Positions 8,474 through 16,494 of a stretch of 64,000 nucleotides of DNA are shown here, one piece after another. The position numbers and the translations under genes were made by a program. The notes under the pieces are model-generated. The model had not been told where the DNA came from, made no database searches, and worked only from the letters and a program-made list of their open reading frames with translations. The first letter of the stretch is position 1; every line of letters starts with the position of its first letter. The stretch spans positions 248,001 to 312,000 of the forward strand of contig NZ_JBKKHQ010000001.1 of NCBI RefSeq assembly GCF_046614695.1, read 5' to 3'. Source of the DNA: Pokkaliibacter sp046614695 (GTDB lineage: Bacteria > Pseudomonadota > Gammaproteobacteria > Pseudomonadales > Balneatricaceae).

Positions 8474-9244
8474 ATGAGTGCAGCACCCCAATTTTGGATT
8501 GGTACCAGCTGGAAGATGAACAAGACGCTGGCTGAGGCGATGGTCTTCGCCGAGCAACTGGCGGCCGCTGATGGCAGCCGTCACGCCGGGATTCAGCGCT
8601 TTGTGATTCCCTCATTCACCAATGTGCGTCAGGTCAAAGCCGCACTGGCTTCTTCCTCGGTAAAAGTGGGTGCACAGAACATGCACTGGGCAGACGAAGG
8701 CGCCTGGACGGGTGAAGTTTCCCCGCTGATGCTGAAAGACTGTGCCCTCGATATTGTCGAACTGGGCCACTCTGAACGCCGTGAGCACTTTGGCGAAACC
8801 AATGAAACCGTGGGGCTCAAGACGGAAGCCGCCGTGCGTCATGGCCTGATTCCGCTGATCTGTATTGGTGAAACACTGGAAGAACGCGAAGCCGGTCGTG
8901 CCCAGGAAGTACTGACCGAACAGGTGCGCGGCGCCCTGTCCAAACTGAGCGATGCGCAGAAAAATGCCACGATTCTGCTTGCGTACGAGCCCGTCTGGGC
9001 TATCGGCGTAAATGGCATTCCTGCCACCTCCGACTACGCTGATGCCCGTCAGGCAGAAATTATTGCCGTGGCGGAAGACGTTCTTGGACGCCGCGTCCCT
9101 TGCCTTTATGGCGGCTCGGTCAACCCCGAGAACTGCGAAGAACTGATTCAATGCCCGCACATCGACGGCCTCTTTATTGGCCGCTCCGCCTGGAACGTCG
9201 ATGGCTACCTCAACATTCTGGCCAAGTGCGCAGCACTGGTCTGA
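8474..9244 (+). CDS. Triosephosphate isomerase family, EryH-like (L-erythrulose-1-phosphate isomerase)
   Basis: A 256-residue TIM barrel. Catalytic features of the family are present: N-terminal lysine in SWKMNKT, the electrophilic histidine in IVELGHSERREHFGE, glutamate in LLAYEPVWAIGV and the phosphate loop LYGGSVNPENCEEL. The opening FWIGTSWKMNKTLAEA is the type I associate with EryH, the L-erythrulose-1-phosphate isomerase of erythritol catabolism, rather than with glycolytic TpiA. It is followed 33 bp later by an EryI-like partner, as in erythritol loci of alphaproteobacteria. eryABC-type kinase and dehydrogenases are absent here. A plain TpiA function remains possible. Confidence 0.85.
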   Translation: MSAAPQFWIGTSWKMNKTLAEAMVFAEQLAAADGSRHAGIQRFVIPSFTNVRQVKAALASSSVKVGAQNMHWADEGAWTGEVSPLMLKDCALDIVELGHSERREHFGETNETVGLKTEAAVRHGLIPLICIGETLEEREAGRAQEVLTEQVRGALSKLSDAQKNATILLAYEPVWAIGVNGIPATSDYADARQAEIIAVAEDVLGRRVPCLYGGSVNPENCEELIQCPHIDGLFIGRSAWNVDGYLNILAKCAALV

Positions 9245-9277
9245 TTCCTCCAATAACCTTTATCAGGAGAGACTGTC

Positions 9278-9730
9278 ATGAAATTAGCAATTGCAGGCGA
9301 TAGCGCAGGTGAAGGTCTGGCCAAAGTTCTGGCGGATTACCTGAAAGACCGTTTTGAGGTGTCTGAAATTTCCCGCACCGACGAAGGCCCGGATGCGTTC
9401 TACGCCACCCTTTCTGATCGCGTTGCCTCAGCCGTCATCGCCGGTGAATACGACCGTGCCATTCTGGTCTGTGGTACTGGTATCGGCGTTTGCATCGCCG
9501 CCAACAAGGTTCCGGGCATCCGTGCGGCGCTGACCCACGACACCTATTCGGCTGAGCGCGCTGCCCTGTCCAACAATGCACAGATCATCACCATGGGTGC
9601 CCGTGTGATCGGTGCGGAAGTCGCCAAGTCCATCGCGGATGCCTTCCTCAAGGAAACCTTTGATGAGAACGGCCGTTCCGCAGGCAACGTTAACGCTATC
9701 AATGACGTGGATGCCAAGTATCACGCGTAA
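9278..9730 (+). CDS. RpiB/LacAB-family isomerase, EryI-like (D-erythrulose-4-phosphate isomerase)
   Basis: A 150-residue RpiB-fold isomerase. The opening is MKLAIAGDSAGEGLAKVLADYL, the cysteine base lies in LVCGTGIGVCIAANKVPGIRAA, and the histidine in THDTYSAERAALSNNAQIITMGARVIG. Generic RpiB enzymes interconvert ribose 5-phosphate and ribulose 5-phosphate. The DSAGEG start and pairing with the EryH-like gene point to the EryI subgroup, which turns D-erythrulose 4-phosphate into D-erythrose 4-phosphate. AGGAGAG precedes the ATG. It is the last gene of the deoR operon, ended by the terminator at 9825. Erythrose 4-phosphate would feed the divergent Tkt and Fsa enzymes. Confidence 0.88.
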   Translation: MKLAIAGDSAGEGLAKVLADYLKDRFEVSEISRTDEGPDAFYATLSDRVASAVIAGEYDRAILVCGTGIGVCIAANKVPGIRAALTHDTYSAERAALSNNAQIITMGARVIGAEVAKSIADAFLKETFDENGRSAGNVNAINDVDAKYHA

Positions 9731-9824
9731 AACGAATTCCCGGGGCGAAAGTCCCGGAATACTGCGGATGCCCTTGGGTATCCCTTGCTGAGTGTCTTAG
9801 CTTTCCTCAAGTGCAAACTTGATT

Positions 9825-9851
9825 GGCAGAGGTTCCCCCTCTGCCTTTTTT
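9825..9851 (+). terminator. Terminator of the deoR-isomerase operon
   Basis: Perfect 8-bp stem GGCAGAGG / CCTCTGCC, five-base loop, then six or more Ts. Confidence 0.92.
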
Positions 9852-9979
9852 ATTTCTGCATCAATGCTCTTTCCCCATCAGCGACCTGCGTCAATCTGCG
9901 CCTGACTTCCCCCTTTGTGACCGCCTTATCGTGGTATAAGGACGGCTGAACTCGCGGGCATAAAGGAAAGGAGTCTCAG

Positions 9980-11305
9980 GTGACACAACAGACAACCGCG
10001 CAAAAGGACAGGATCGGCTTGATTGGCGCTATCGCCATTGGTGTGGGCGGTATGGTCGGCGGAGGGATTTTCGCGGTATTGGGTGAAGCCGTTTCCATTG
10101 CTCATGGCGCAACGCCCATGGCATTTCTGATTGCCGGGGTTGTCGCACTCATTACCGCAGTGGCTTATGCGCGCCTCAGTGTTCACTTCCCGAACCGCGG
10201 CGGCACGGTCTATTTCATTGATCAGGCCTTTGGCAATAACCTCGCCTCGGGCAGCGTCAATGTGATGCTCTGGCTAAGCTATCTCGTGACTATCGCCCTT
10301 TACGCTACAGCCTTCGCCTCCTATGCAGGCACCTTTTATGACTCAGCGGGCGGCGCGCTGCGTGAACACTTTCTGATTAGCCTCGCCATCCTGCTGCCGG
10401 CATTGATCAATCTGGTCAGTGCCACCTTTGTCAGCAAATCCGAGACCCTCATTGTGGTGTTCAAGGTGGTGCTGCTGGCTTTTATCATCTGGTACAGCCT
10501 GCCCTATGTCGACACCCGTAAAATGGCCGTCAGCCAGTGGGGTTCTGCCTTTTCCATTGTCGCCGCCGGGATGATCATCTTTGTGGCTTATGAAGGCTTC
10601 GAGCTGATTGCCAATGCGGCGGAAGATATCGTCAACCCGAAGCGCAATCTGCCACTGGCACTGCTGCTCTCGGTGATTCTGGTGATTGGGCTTTATGTGG
10701 TCATTGCCCTGATTACTGTCAGCACCGTCAGTGAGGCTGAACTGGCCAGCGCCAAGGATTACGCTCTGGCAGTCGCCGCGCAGCCGGCGCTGGGGCAAAC
10801 GGGTTTTGTGGTCGTGGCCGTTGCGGCATTGCTGGCCACGCTTTCAGCCATTAACGCGACGATTTATGGCAATGCGCGCCTCGGCTACACCCTGGCGAAA
10901 GACGGTCAGCTTCCTGCCCAGTTCAACCGCCCAATCTGGAATAAGCCGGTGATGGGCGTATTACTCACGGCCGGTATCAGCCTGGTGATTGCCAATGCCC
11001 TGCCACTTGAGCAGATCGCCATTATTGGCAGCGCCAGTTTTCTGCTGATTTTCACGCTGGTGAATGCCAGCGCCTTTCGCCTGCGCAAAACCCTCGGCGG
11101 CCCCGTTCTGATTTATGGTATTGGCACCCTGGGCTGTGCTGCCGCACTTCTGATTCTGCTGACTCATACCTATCAGCAAGACCCTTCAGCCGTTGCCATC
11201 TTCGCCGGGTTCCTGCTGATTTCCGTGATGTTTGAGCTGATCTTCGGTAGCCAGGTTCGAGGGCACTTTCTGGGCAGAAAGTATCCTTCCGAGGGTGAAG
11301 ACTAA
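9980..11305 (+). CDS. APC-superfamily amino-acid permease
   Basis: A 441-residue integral membrane protein with about 12 hydrophobic helices. The first helix carries the APC substrate-binding signature GVGGMVGGGIFAVLGEA (residues 17-33). Later strings VAYEGFELIANAAEDI and SATIYGNARLGYTLAKDGQ-like (NATIYGNARLGYTLA) are typical of this family. Substrate cannot be read from sequence; amino acids or amines are likely. Start GTG 9980 has AAAGGAG upstream. Its stop is 3 bp from the convergent TSUP gene with no terminator between, so the two transcripts probably overlap. Confidence 0.88.
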   Translation: MTQQTTAQKDRIGLIGAIAIGVGGMVGGGIFAVLGEAVSIAHGATPMAFLIAGVVALITAVAYARLSVHFPNRGGTVYFIDQAFGNNLASGSVNVMLWLSYLVTIALYATAFASYAGTFYDSAGGALREHFLISLAILLPALINLVSATFVSKSETLIVVFKVVLLAFIIWYSLPYVDTRKMAVSQWGSAFSIVAAGMIIFVAYEGFELIANAAEDIVNPKRNLPLALLLSVILVIGLYVVIALITVSTVSEAELASAKDYALAVAAQPALGQTGFVVVAVAALLATLSAINATIYGNARLGYTLAKDGQLPAQFNRPIWNKPVMGVLLTAGISLVIANALPLEQIAIIGSASFLLIFTLVNASAFRLRKTLGGPVLIYGIGTLGCAAALLILLTHTYQQDPSAVAIFAGFLLISVMFELIFGSQVRGHFLGRKYPSEGED

Positions 11306-11308
11306 GCG

Positions 11309-12121
11309 TTACAGCAACATGGCGAGCCAGAAGATAATCAGTAACGCGATATAGATACGCGAGTGCAGACGGTCAGGCAGTTTGCCAATCCATCGGCTTG
11401 CCAAACGAATGCCACACCAGGAGCCTGCCATCATGGCAAACAGAGCCAGCACATCGATATAACCCAGATGCAGGCCGCCCAATGCCTGACCTTCTTGCCA
11501 GCTGAACAGGACAAAACCCAAGGTGCCGGCAATGGAAACCGGGAAGGTCAACGGGCTTGCCATTGCGGTGGCCTGAGTCATCGAGGCGCCCATACGGCGT
11601 AGCATCGGTACAGTCATGACGCTACCTCCCACGCCCAGACAGGCCGCCACACCGCCAATCAGGGTTCCGCCAATCGCCGTCGTCACCTTACCCAAAGGAT
11701 GAACCTCTCCGCTTGACGGCGCGGTAAAGCCGGGACGAAACAGGCAATCGAGAATGGTGATGCCCAGATAGCTGATAAATAACCAGCGAAGCGGCGCTGA
11801 GGAAACCCAGGTGGCCACTGCGGCACCCATCAGCGCTCCCAAGGCAATGAAACCCAGCAATGGCCGGATTATGGCCCACTTCAGCGTCCCCGCCTTGTGA
11901 TGCTTGCGGGTCGCCATCAGGGAGCTGAAAATCATCAGGCTGGTGGACGTGGCTACCGCACAATGCATGGCCGCCTGCCCGATAGCGCTATCTTCTCCGT
12001 AGGCGAGTATCAGCCCCTGATACATCACCGGCACCATCAAAAAACCACCGCCAAAGCCAAACAAGACGGTCGTTATTCCCGCCCCCAGGCCAATCACAGC
12101 CAATACGCCGTACAACATCAT
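11309..12121 (-). CDS. TSUP (TauE/SafE) family sulfite/organosulfonate exporter
   Basis: A 270-residue protein with about eight hydrophobic helices and the two half-repeats of the TauE/SafE family. The first repeat contains GFGGGFLMVPVMYQ near residue 23 and the second GGVAACLGVGGSVMTVPMLRRMG near 155. The family moves sulfite, sulfoacetate, taurine-derived sulfonates or other anions; no substrate can be assigned here. It is divergent from an AraC regulator 110 bp away, which is probably its controller. Confidence 0.88.
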   Translation of the reverse strand: MMLYGVLAVIGLGAGITTVLFGFGGGFLMVPVMYQGLILAYGEDSAIGQAAMHCAVATSTSLMIFSSLMATRKHHKAGTLKWAIIRPLLGFIALGALMGAAVATWVSSAPLRWLFISYLGITILDCLFRPGFTAPSSGEVHPLGKVTTAIGGTLIGGVAACLGVGGSVMTVPMLRRMGASMTQATAMASPLTFPVSIAGTLGFVLFSWQEGQALGGLHLGYIDVLALFAMMAGSWCGIRLASRWIGKLPDRLHSRIYIALLIIFWLAMLL

Positions 12122-12175
12122 CAGACGATTCCCATTCCTGTGTTAAGTCGCGCCACAGCATAACGAGCCGGCATC

Positions 12176-12195
12176 TGGCTGACTTTCGTGGCTGA
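12176..12195. promoter_or_regulatory. Direct repeat TGGCTGA in the TSUP/AraC divergent region
   Basis: TGGCTGA occurs at 12176-12182 and 12189-12195, a 13-bp period. AraC-type activators often bind such half-site repeats, so this is a candidate site; the evidence is only position and repetition. Confidence 0.3.
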
Positions 12196-12231
12196 GCCAA
12201 GTATTCTCGATTTTCAGCCAAAAGGACGCCG

Positions 12232-13014
12232 ATGATGCAGAACGTCAAACTGCAGGAATATGACCACTTGCCCACGCCGGTGTTGGCTATCGGCACGGAC
12301 TACCGTGATGGCTATCTTCTGCCACGACATAGCCACCGCCGTGCGCAGTTACTCTATGCAGGCACTGGCGTCATGGAAGTCTTCACCGATGAAGGCACCT
12401 GGATCGTGCCCATTCACAGCGCCGTGTGGATTCCGCCCGGTATCGCCCACGAAATCCGCATGATGGGGGTAAGCACACGCAGCCTTTACATTGAGCCTGC
12501 GTTTCAGCCGCGGCACTCCACGGGATGCGAGGTTATTCGGGTATCGCCACTGCTCCGGCAATTACTCCTGAGCGCGGTCGACATCGGCGCAGAATATGAG
12601 AATGACAGTCGGGAGGGGCGATTAATGGCATTAATTCTTGATGAGATTACCGCTTCGCCAGTCATGCCGCTCACCCTGCCGATGCCCAAGGATTCGCAGC
12701 TGCATCAGCTCTGTGCCGACTTCGGCAAAGCACCAAGCATTCTGACCCGCCCGCAAGACTGGGCGCTGCAACTCAATAAAAGTGAGCGCAACTTTACCCG
12801 CTTCTTTCGACAGCAAACGGGCCAGTCCTTTGGTACCTGGCGAACGCAAGCCTGTCTTATGCAAGCAGTCGTGCAACTGGGACAAGGTGCAGGTGTGACT
12901 ACAGTGGCCCTAAGCCTTGGTTATGACAGCCCCTCGGCATTCTCCACCCAGTTCAAGAATGTACTGGGGATCTCGCCCAGCCAGTATTTCCAACAAGGTC
13001 AAATCAGAGCCTGA
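12232..13014 (+). CDS. AraC-family regulator with cupin N-terminus
   Basis: A 260-residue regulator. An N-terminal cupin is recognisable from HRRAQLLYAGTGVMEVFTDEG and WIPPGIAHEIRM (residues 27-85). The C-terminal double helix-turn-helix spans about 165-255, with the second motif TTVALSLGYDSPSAFSTQFKNVLGISPSQYF. Start ATG 12232 or the adjacent ATG 12235; both follow AAAGGACG. It is divergent from the TSUP exporter and probably regulates it. Confidence 0.87.
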   Translation: MMQNVKLQEYDHLPTPVLAIGTDYRDGYLLPRHSHRRAQLLYAGTGVMEVFTDEGTWIVPIHSAVWIPPGIAHEIRMMGVSTRSLYIEPAFQPRHSTGCEVIRVSPLLRQLLLSAVDIGAEYENDSREGRLMALILDEITASPVMPLTLPMPKDSQLHQLCADFGKAPSILTRPQDWALQLNKSERNFTRFFRQQTGQSFGTWRTQACLMQAVVQLGQGAGVTTVALSLGYDSPSAFSTQFKNVLGISPSQYFQQGQIRA

Positions 13015-13026
13015 CGGGCAATAAAA

Positions 13027-13044
13027 AAGCGCCCTCAGGCGCTT
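13027..13044 (-). terminator. Terminator serving the minus-strand membrane gene (possibly bidirectional)
   Basis: Stem AAGCGCC / GGCGCTT with a four-base loop. On the minus strand the stem runs into six Ts; on the plus strand there is no T-run but an A-run precedes it. It lies between the convergent araC-type gene and the gene ending at 13071. Confidence 0.8.
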
Positions 13045-13070
13045 GGCTCACGATGACCACAGGCGGTGCA

Positions 13071-13481
13071 TCACTTCTCACTTTCCAGCCACGCCGGTGT
13101 TTTGCGCTTGATGTGCCAGAACATTAGCAATGCGCCGGCACCTATGGCGATAAAAAGCAGCGGCGCTGTCACGGCTAATCCATACGCCAATTGCATGAGA
13201 GGATTTGACGTTGCCGCCAGAAACGGCGAAATCATCAGCGCATTGGCAAGCAAAGTCCCCAATAACGCCACTCCGATCAGCTTCCAGAGCTGCTTGCCTG
13301 TCGGTATCTGCCGGTTCTTTTTACTGAACTGCAGCATAAACCAGAAACTTAACGCCGCCAGAATCGGCATATTCAGCTCACTGCCAATGGGCAACTTCAG
13401 CACCAGAATGCCGAAGGTGAGACTGGCCATGACCGCAAAATAACTACCGGTGAACTGCAGGAAAAAAACGGTTAGCGACAT
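13071..13481 (-). CDS. ABZJ_00895-like small membrane protein
   Basis: A 136-residue protein read from ATG 13481, which has GGGAGAG upstream; the longer reading to 13574 has no site. Four hydrophobic segments are evident: MSLTVFFLQFTGSYFAV, an NMPILAALSFWFMLQF region, LIGVALLGTLLANALMI and a last helix near LFIAIGAGALLMFW. Length and layout match the uncharacterised ABZJ_00895 family. Function is unknown. Confidence 0.7.
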   Translation of the reverse strand: MSLTVFFLQFTGSYFAVMASLTFGILVLKLPIGSELNMPILAALSFWFMLQFSKKNRQIPTGKQLWKLIGVALLGTLLANALMISPFLAATSNPLMQLAYGLAVTAPLLFIAIGAGALLMFWHIKRKTPAWLESEK

Positions 13482-13658
13482 AACTCTCCCAAAGATCAAA
13501 ACGCCAGATTCAGCGCAGTGTAGCGGCTTTTGTTTGTCAGCACGAAGGCCTGAGTCAATGTAATTTTTTTGCAAAGACCAGGGTTTGCCTTTCCCAAGAT
13601 GCAGCGAGATCGACTATGCTGAGCACCTGAAACATATAGATACAAGGATTAGCCACAG

Positions 13659-14201
13659 ATGCGGGATATCAAAAGAGCGATCGTGATTCTGCTGGCATTT
13701 GTGGTGTTGATGTTTTCAGTACTCTGCTATTACCTGAGTAGCCTGTCACTAGCAGAGCAGATTACCTACGCTGATACCTCAACCAATAGTTACCCCATCA
13801 GCTGGCTGACTGTAGAAATTCTCTCCCATGGCACGCCGTCTGAAACTGAGATCAATTTCCTGAACCATCAGGCGGCTGCACGCTGGATTGCTGCCCTGCC
13901 CGATGTCGCCCTTAGCCAGCAGATCATGCAGCATTTGCAGGCCAGCGGTCTGGATATTGATAGCCATGAGCAACTTACCGGTACTGGCTGGACGGCGCTT
14001 CATGCCGCTGCCGTTGGTGAAGAAACCGAAACCGTTCGCCGTCTGCTTAACTTTGGTGCCGACCCTGATGTGCCGGATATTAATGGCCTTACTCCCCTCG
14101 ACCTCATCACCCAGATTCAACAGGAACATCCCGAACGCCATTACCGCCTGATCCAACAGATGCTGGAGGCGGCAGCCGAACAGCAGCATTCGTTTCCATA
14201 A
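13659..14201 (+). CDS. Membrane-anchored ankyrin-repeat protein
   Basis: A 180-residue protein. Residues 6-25 (RAIVILLAFVVLMFSVLCYY) form a signal anchor or uncleaved signal peptide, placing the rest in the periplasm. Ankyrin repeats occur near residues 105-165: TGWTALHAAAVGEETETVRRLLNFGADPD followed by the next repeat start INGLTPLDLI. Only about two repeats are clear, so it is short for a binding scaffold. AAGGA precedes the ATG. The partner is unknown, and the downstream gene starts about 250 bp later. Confidence 0.75.
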   Translation: MRDIKRAIVILLAFVVLMFSVLCYYLSSLSLAEQITYADTSTNSYPISWLTVEILSHGTPSETEINFLNHQAAARWIAALPDVALSQQIMQHLQASGLDIDSHEQLTGTGWTALHAAAVGEETETVRRLLNFGADPDVPDINGLTPLDLITQIQQEHPERHYRLIQQMLEAAAEQQHSFP

Positions 14202-14455
14202 AGCCCATACAGGCCGAGTCTCTTTCTCGGTACTCGCTCAGCCAAAAGTAGAACAATCATTTACTACATTCGGTTTCTTATAAGTTACAAATAATATACA
14301 ATTCGCCTCATAGGATTTACTGACAGGGATGTCATCGACGACTCATCAGGCAGGATCGCCTGAGAATGAGTTCAGTGTTGCAATTGCGCTGTGCACGTTT
14401 GAGCTGTTGTTGTGCCCTGTCATCAGTTTCGATGATGACTTGGAGAACGACACTC

Positions 14456-15238
14456 ATGCTTGAAGTTCAGCAAGCACAACAAACCACGGGTTTTGTTTCG
14501 ATTCTAGAGAACAGCAAAAATGAGCTTTCCAGAATTGAAGAACTAAAAAGCCGCCCCGTATCCAAAGCCCCCCGCAACATTTTCTTTGGTGCTTCCTTTT
14601 TTGTCCTGGTGATGCTGATGGGCTTCTTCGCCTTCCAGATCATCTCCGGCATCTTTGCCATCGTCCTTCTACTGGCCAGTGGCATCGGCATTTTCTTCGC
14701 TTTACGTTTCTTAAAAGCGCTGGATCCGCTGGTTCGCCAAAAGACCCGCAACCTCGTCATGAACAAAATGGCGATGGAAGCGCGCAAGAATGCGATCGCA
14801 CAGCTCGATAACCAGATCATTGTTAATGCAGAACGTTTGAATGTGGCTCGTGCTGCTCGTGACAAGATGGGCGCAGCGGTTGAGTCACTGCGTAACCAGA
14901 TCGATGAGAAAAATAAGGGCAAACCCAATTACGAGCGCAAGGTCCAGATCCTGACACGCGTTGAAGCGGCCTATCACCAGACCATCACCAATCTCGATAA
15001 CGCGGCGAAAGCCAATCAGAAATTTGAGAGCAAAGTGAAGGAATACAAAGAAATGGAATCCTTTGCGGCACAGGCCAATGAAGCGATGTCCATCTTCAGG
15101 AACACCGGTGACAGTCAGCTTGAGGAAATTCTGTCTCTTGAAGCCTTCAAACAAATTGAGGTGGACTTTAACGCTGCCCTGATTGGTATCGAGAACAATG
15201 TTCGTGACATGAACATTGACGAAGATGACTCCTATTAA
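14456..15238 (+). CDS. Two-helix membrane protein with long coiled coil
   Basis: A 260-residue protein, start ATG 14456 (MLEVQQAQQTTGF) with GGAG upstream; the longer reading to 14366 adds a cysteine-rich segment of no family character. Two adjacent transmembrane helices lie around residues 46-85 (FFGASFFVLVMLMGFFAF and ISGIFAIVLLLASGIGIFFAL). Residues 95-230 are charged, heptad-like coiled coil, and the tail is acidic (DMNIDEDDSY). No family recognised. It begins a set of three genes spaced by 21 and 17 bp, ending with a TAXI-type binding protein. I infer a joint membrane-associated function but cannot name it. Confidence 0.7.
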   Translation: MLEVQQAQQTTGFVSILENSKNELSRIEELKSRPVSKAPRNIFFGASFFVLVMLMGFFAFQIISGIFAIVLLLASGIGIFFALRFLKALDPLVRQKTRNLVMNKMAMEARKNAIAQLDNQIIVNAERLNVARAARDKMGAAVESLRNQIDEKNKGKPNYERKVQILTRVEAAYHQTITNLDNAAKANQKFESKVKEYKEMESFAAQANEAMSIFRNTGDSQLEEILSLEAFKQIEVDFNAALIGIENNVRDMNIDEDDSY

Positions 15239-15259
15239 GCACGAACGAGACCGCGAAAA

Positions 15260-15427
15260 ATGAGCAAAGAAAAAACTGAAATGGCAACGTCCACCCGCTG
15301 GATGCGCCGTCTTCTGGTCGTCACTTTCGTGTTGATGGCTGCCATTGGCTGCCTGTCGATCCTCCATTCCTCGACGCAGACTCACGAAAACGATTACTCC
15401 ACCACTCAGGAAGAATCCCCTTTCTAA
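15260..15427 (+). CDS. 55-residue single-pass membrane protein
   Basis: A small gene, ATG 15260 to TAA 15427, between the coiled-coil gene and the TAXI-type gene. The product has a basic N-terminus (MSKEKTEMATSTRWMRR), one hydrophobic helix LLVVTFVLMAAIGCLSIL at about residues 18-35 and an acidic, polar tail ending EESPF. The cysteine in AAIGC could mark a lipobox, but the position of the helix fits an anchor better. Tight spacing on both sides argues for a real gene. Function unknown. Confidence 0.6.
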   Translation: MSKEKTEMATSTRWMRRLLVVTFVLMAAIGCLSILHSSTQTHENDYSTTQEESPF

Positions 15428-15444
15428 CGCTACAAGGATGTCTT

Positions 15445-16452
15445 ATGTATTGCCGTAACAAACTTCTCTCAGCCTTGCTTCTCGGTGGCTTAAGTCTCTC
15501 GGGAATCACGGCGTTTGCCGATGACACTACAACAACCAATGCTCCTGCGGCTACAGCAGAGAAAGGGGTAAAACAGCACATTGTGGTCGGAACAGGCAGT
15601 GAGAGTGGCAACTACTTCTCCATGGGCAAAGACATCAAGTCTTACTGTGAAGACTCGCTTTCCAACGGCTCAACCCTTGAGATTGCCAAGAGTGATGGCT
15701 CAATCGACAACATCATCGGAATGAATGAAAAGCGCTATTCGGCTGCCATTGTTCAGGAAGATGTCATGCAGTACTTCGCGAAAACTGAACCTCGCAAAGT
15801 GAATAAAAACCGCATGAAAGTCATTGCTGGCCTGCACATGGAATCAGCGCACCTGCTGATCCCCATCAACTACAAGCCTGACAGTAATGAAGGCTTCGGC
15901 GATATGCTGACCTCCCTGTTTGATGGTCAATCCACGGCGCCGCTGTCTCTTGATGCCTTGCAGAATCAGACCATTGGCTCCTGGGGTGGCTCGATGGTGA
16001 GTGCCAAAGCTCTGAGCTATTTCCTGCATCTGAACCTTAAAGTTCAGGACATTCCAGCCGGTAAACGCAGCGACCCGGGTATTCCTGTGCTGCTGATTGG
16101 CGGCCACCCGTATGCACCGGTACAGCAGATTCTCGATACGGGCAAGTACAGACTGGTTGCGATCAACTTTGACAAGCTGAAAGAAAAAGCCCCCTTCTAT
16201 CTGAAGTCCTCTGTCAGCTACAAAGTCAAAGGCAAGGTGGAAACCGTGCAGACCTTCGCCGTGCGCGCGATGTTGGTGGGCAAGTCGTTCCGTAAGGAGT
16301 CGCGCAATGTGAATATGTCACTTCTCGCCAATTGCATTACCGACAATCTTGCAGATCTGGCGGATGATTCCGAAACCAATCCCAACTGGGGTTCGGTGTA
16401 TGACCTGGAACAGGATAACGACCAAAGCTCCTGGGCCTACTTTCCCCTCTAG
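15445..16452 (+). CDS. TAXI-family TRAP-type periplasmic binding protein (orphan)
   Basis: A 335-residue exported protein. Residues 1-25 are a signal peptide (LLSALLLGGLSLSGITAFADD). The mature part opens with HIVVGTGSESGNYFSMGKDI, the usual TAXI start, and continues with SDGSIDNIIGMNEKRYSAAIVQ, IGSWGGSMVSAKAL and the binding-protein fold through VDFD-like segments. TAXI proteins feed TRAP transporters, but no DctQ/DctM permease is present nearby; instead the upstream genes encode two membrane proteins. It may have been recruited for sensing. Operon end is the terminator at 16466. Confidence 0.75.
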   Translation: MYCRNKLLSALLLGGLSLSGITAFADDTTTTNAPAATAEKGVKQHIVVGTGSESGNYFSMGKDIKSYCEDSLSNGSTLEIAKSDGSIDNIIGMNEKRYSAAIVQEDVMQYFAKTEPRKVNKNRMKVIAGLHMESAHLLIPINYKPDSNEGFGDMLTSLFDGQSTAPLSLDALQNQTIGSWGGSMVSAKALSYFLHLNLKVQDIPAGKRSDPGIPVLLIGGHPYAPVQQILDTGKYRLVAINFDKLKEKAPFYLKSSVSYKVKGKVETVQTFAVRAMLVGKSFRKESRNVNMSLLANCITDNLADLADDSETNPNWGSVYDLEQDNDQSSWAYFPL

Positions 16453-16465
16453 GCTTTTCTCTCCT

Positions 16466-16489
16466 GGGTAGCTGCGGCTACCCTTTTTT
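16466..16489 (+). terminator. Terminator of the TAXI-protein operon
   Basis: Perfect 7-bp stem GGGTAGC / GCTACCC, loop TGCG, then six Ts. Confidence 0.92.
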
Positions 16490-16494
16490 ATCCC

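Noticed and set aside
15445..16452. Complete TRAP transporter
   Set aside because: Only the binding protein is present; no DctQ or DctM homolog lies nearby.
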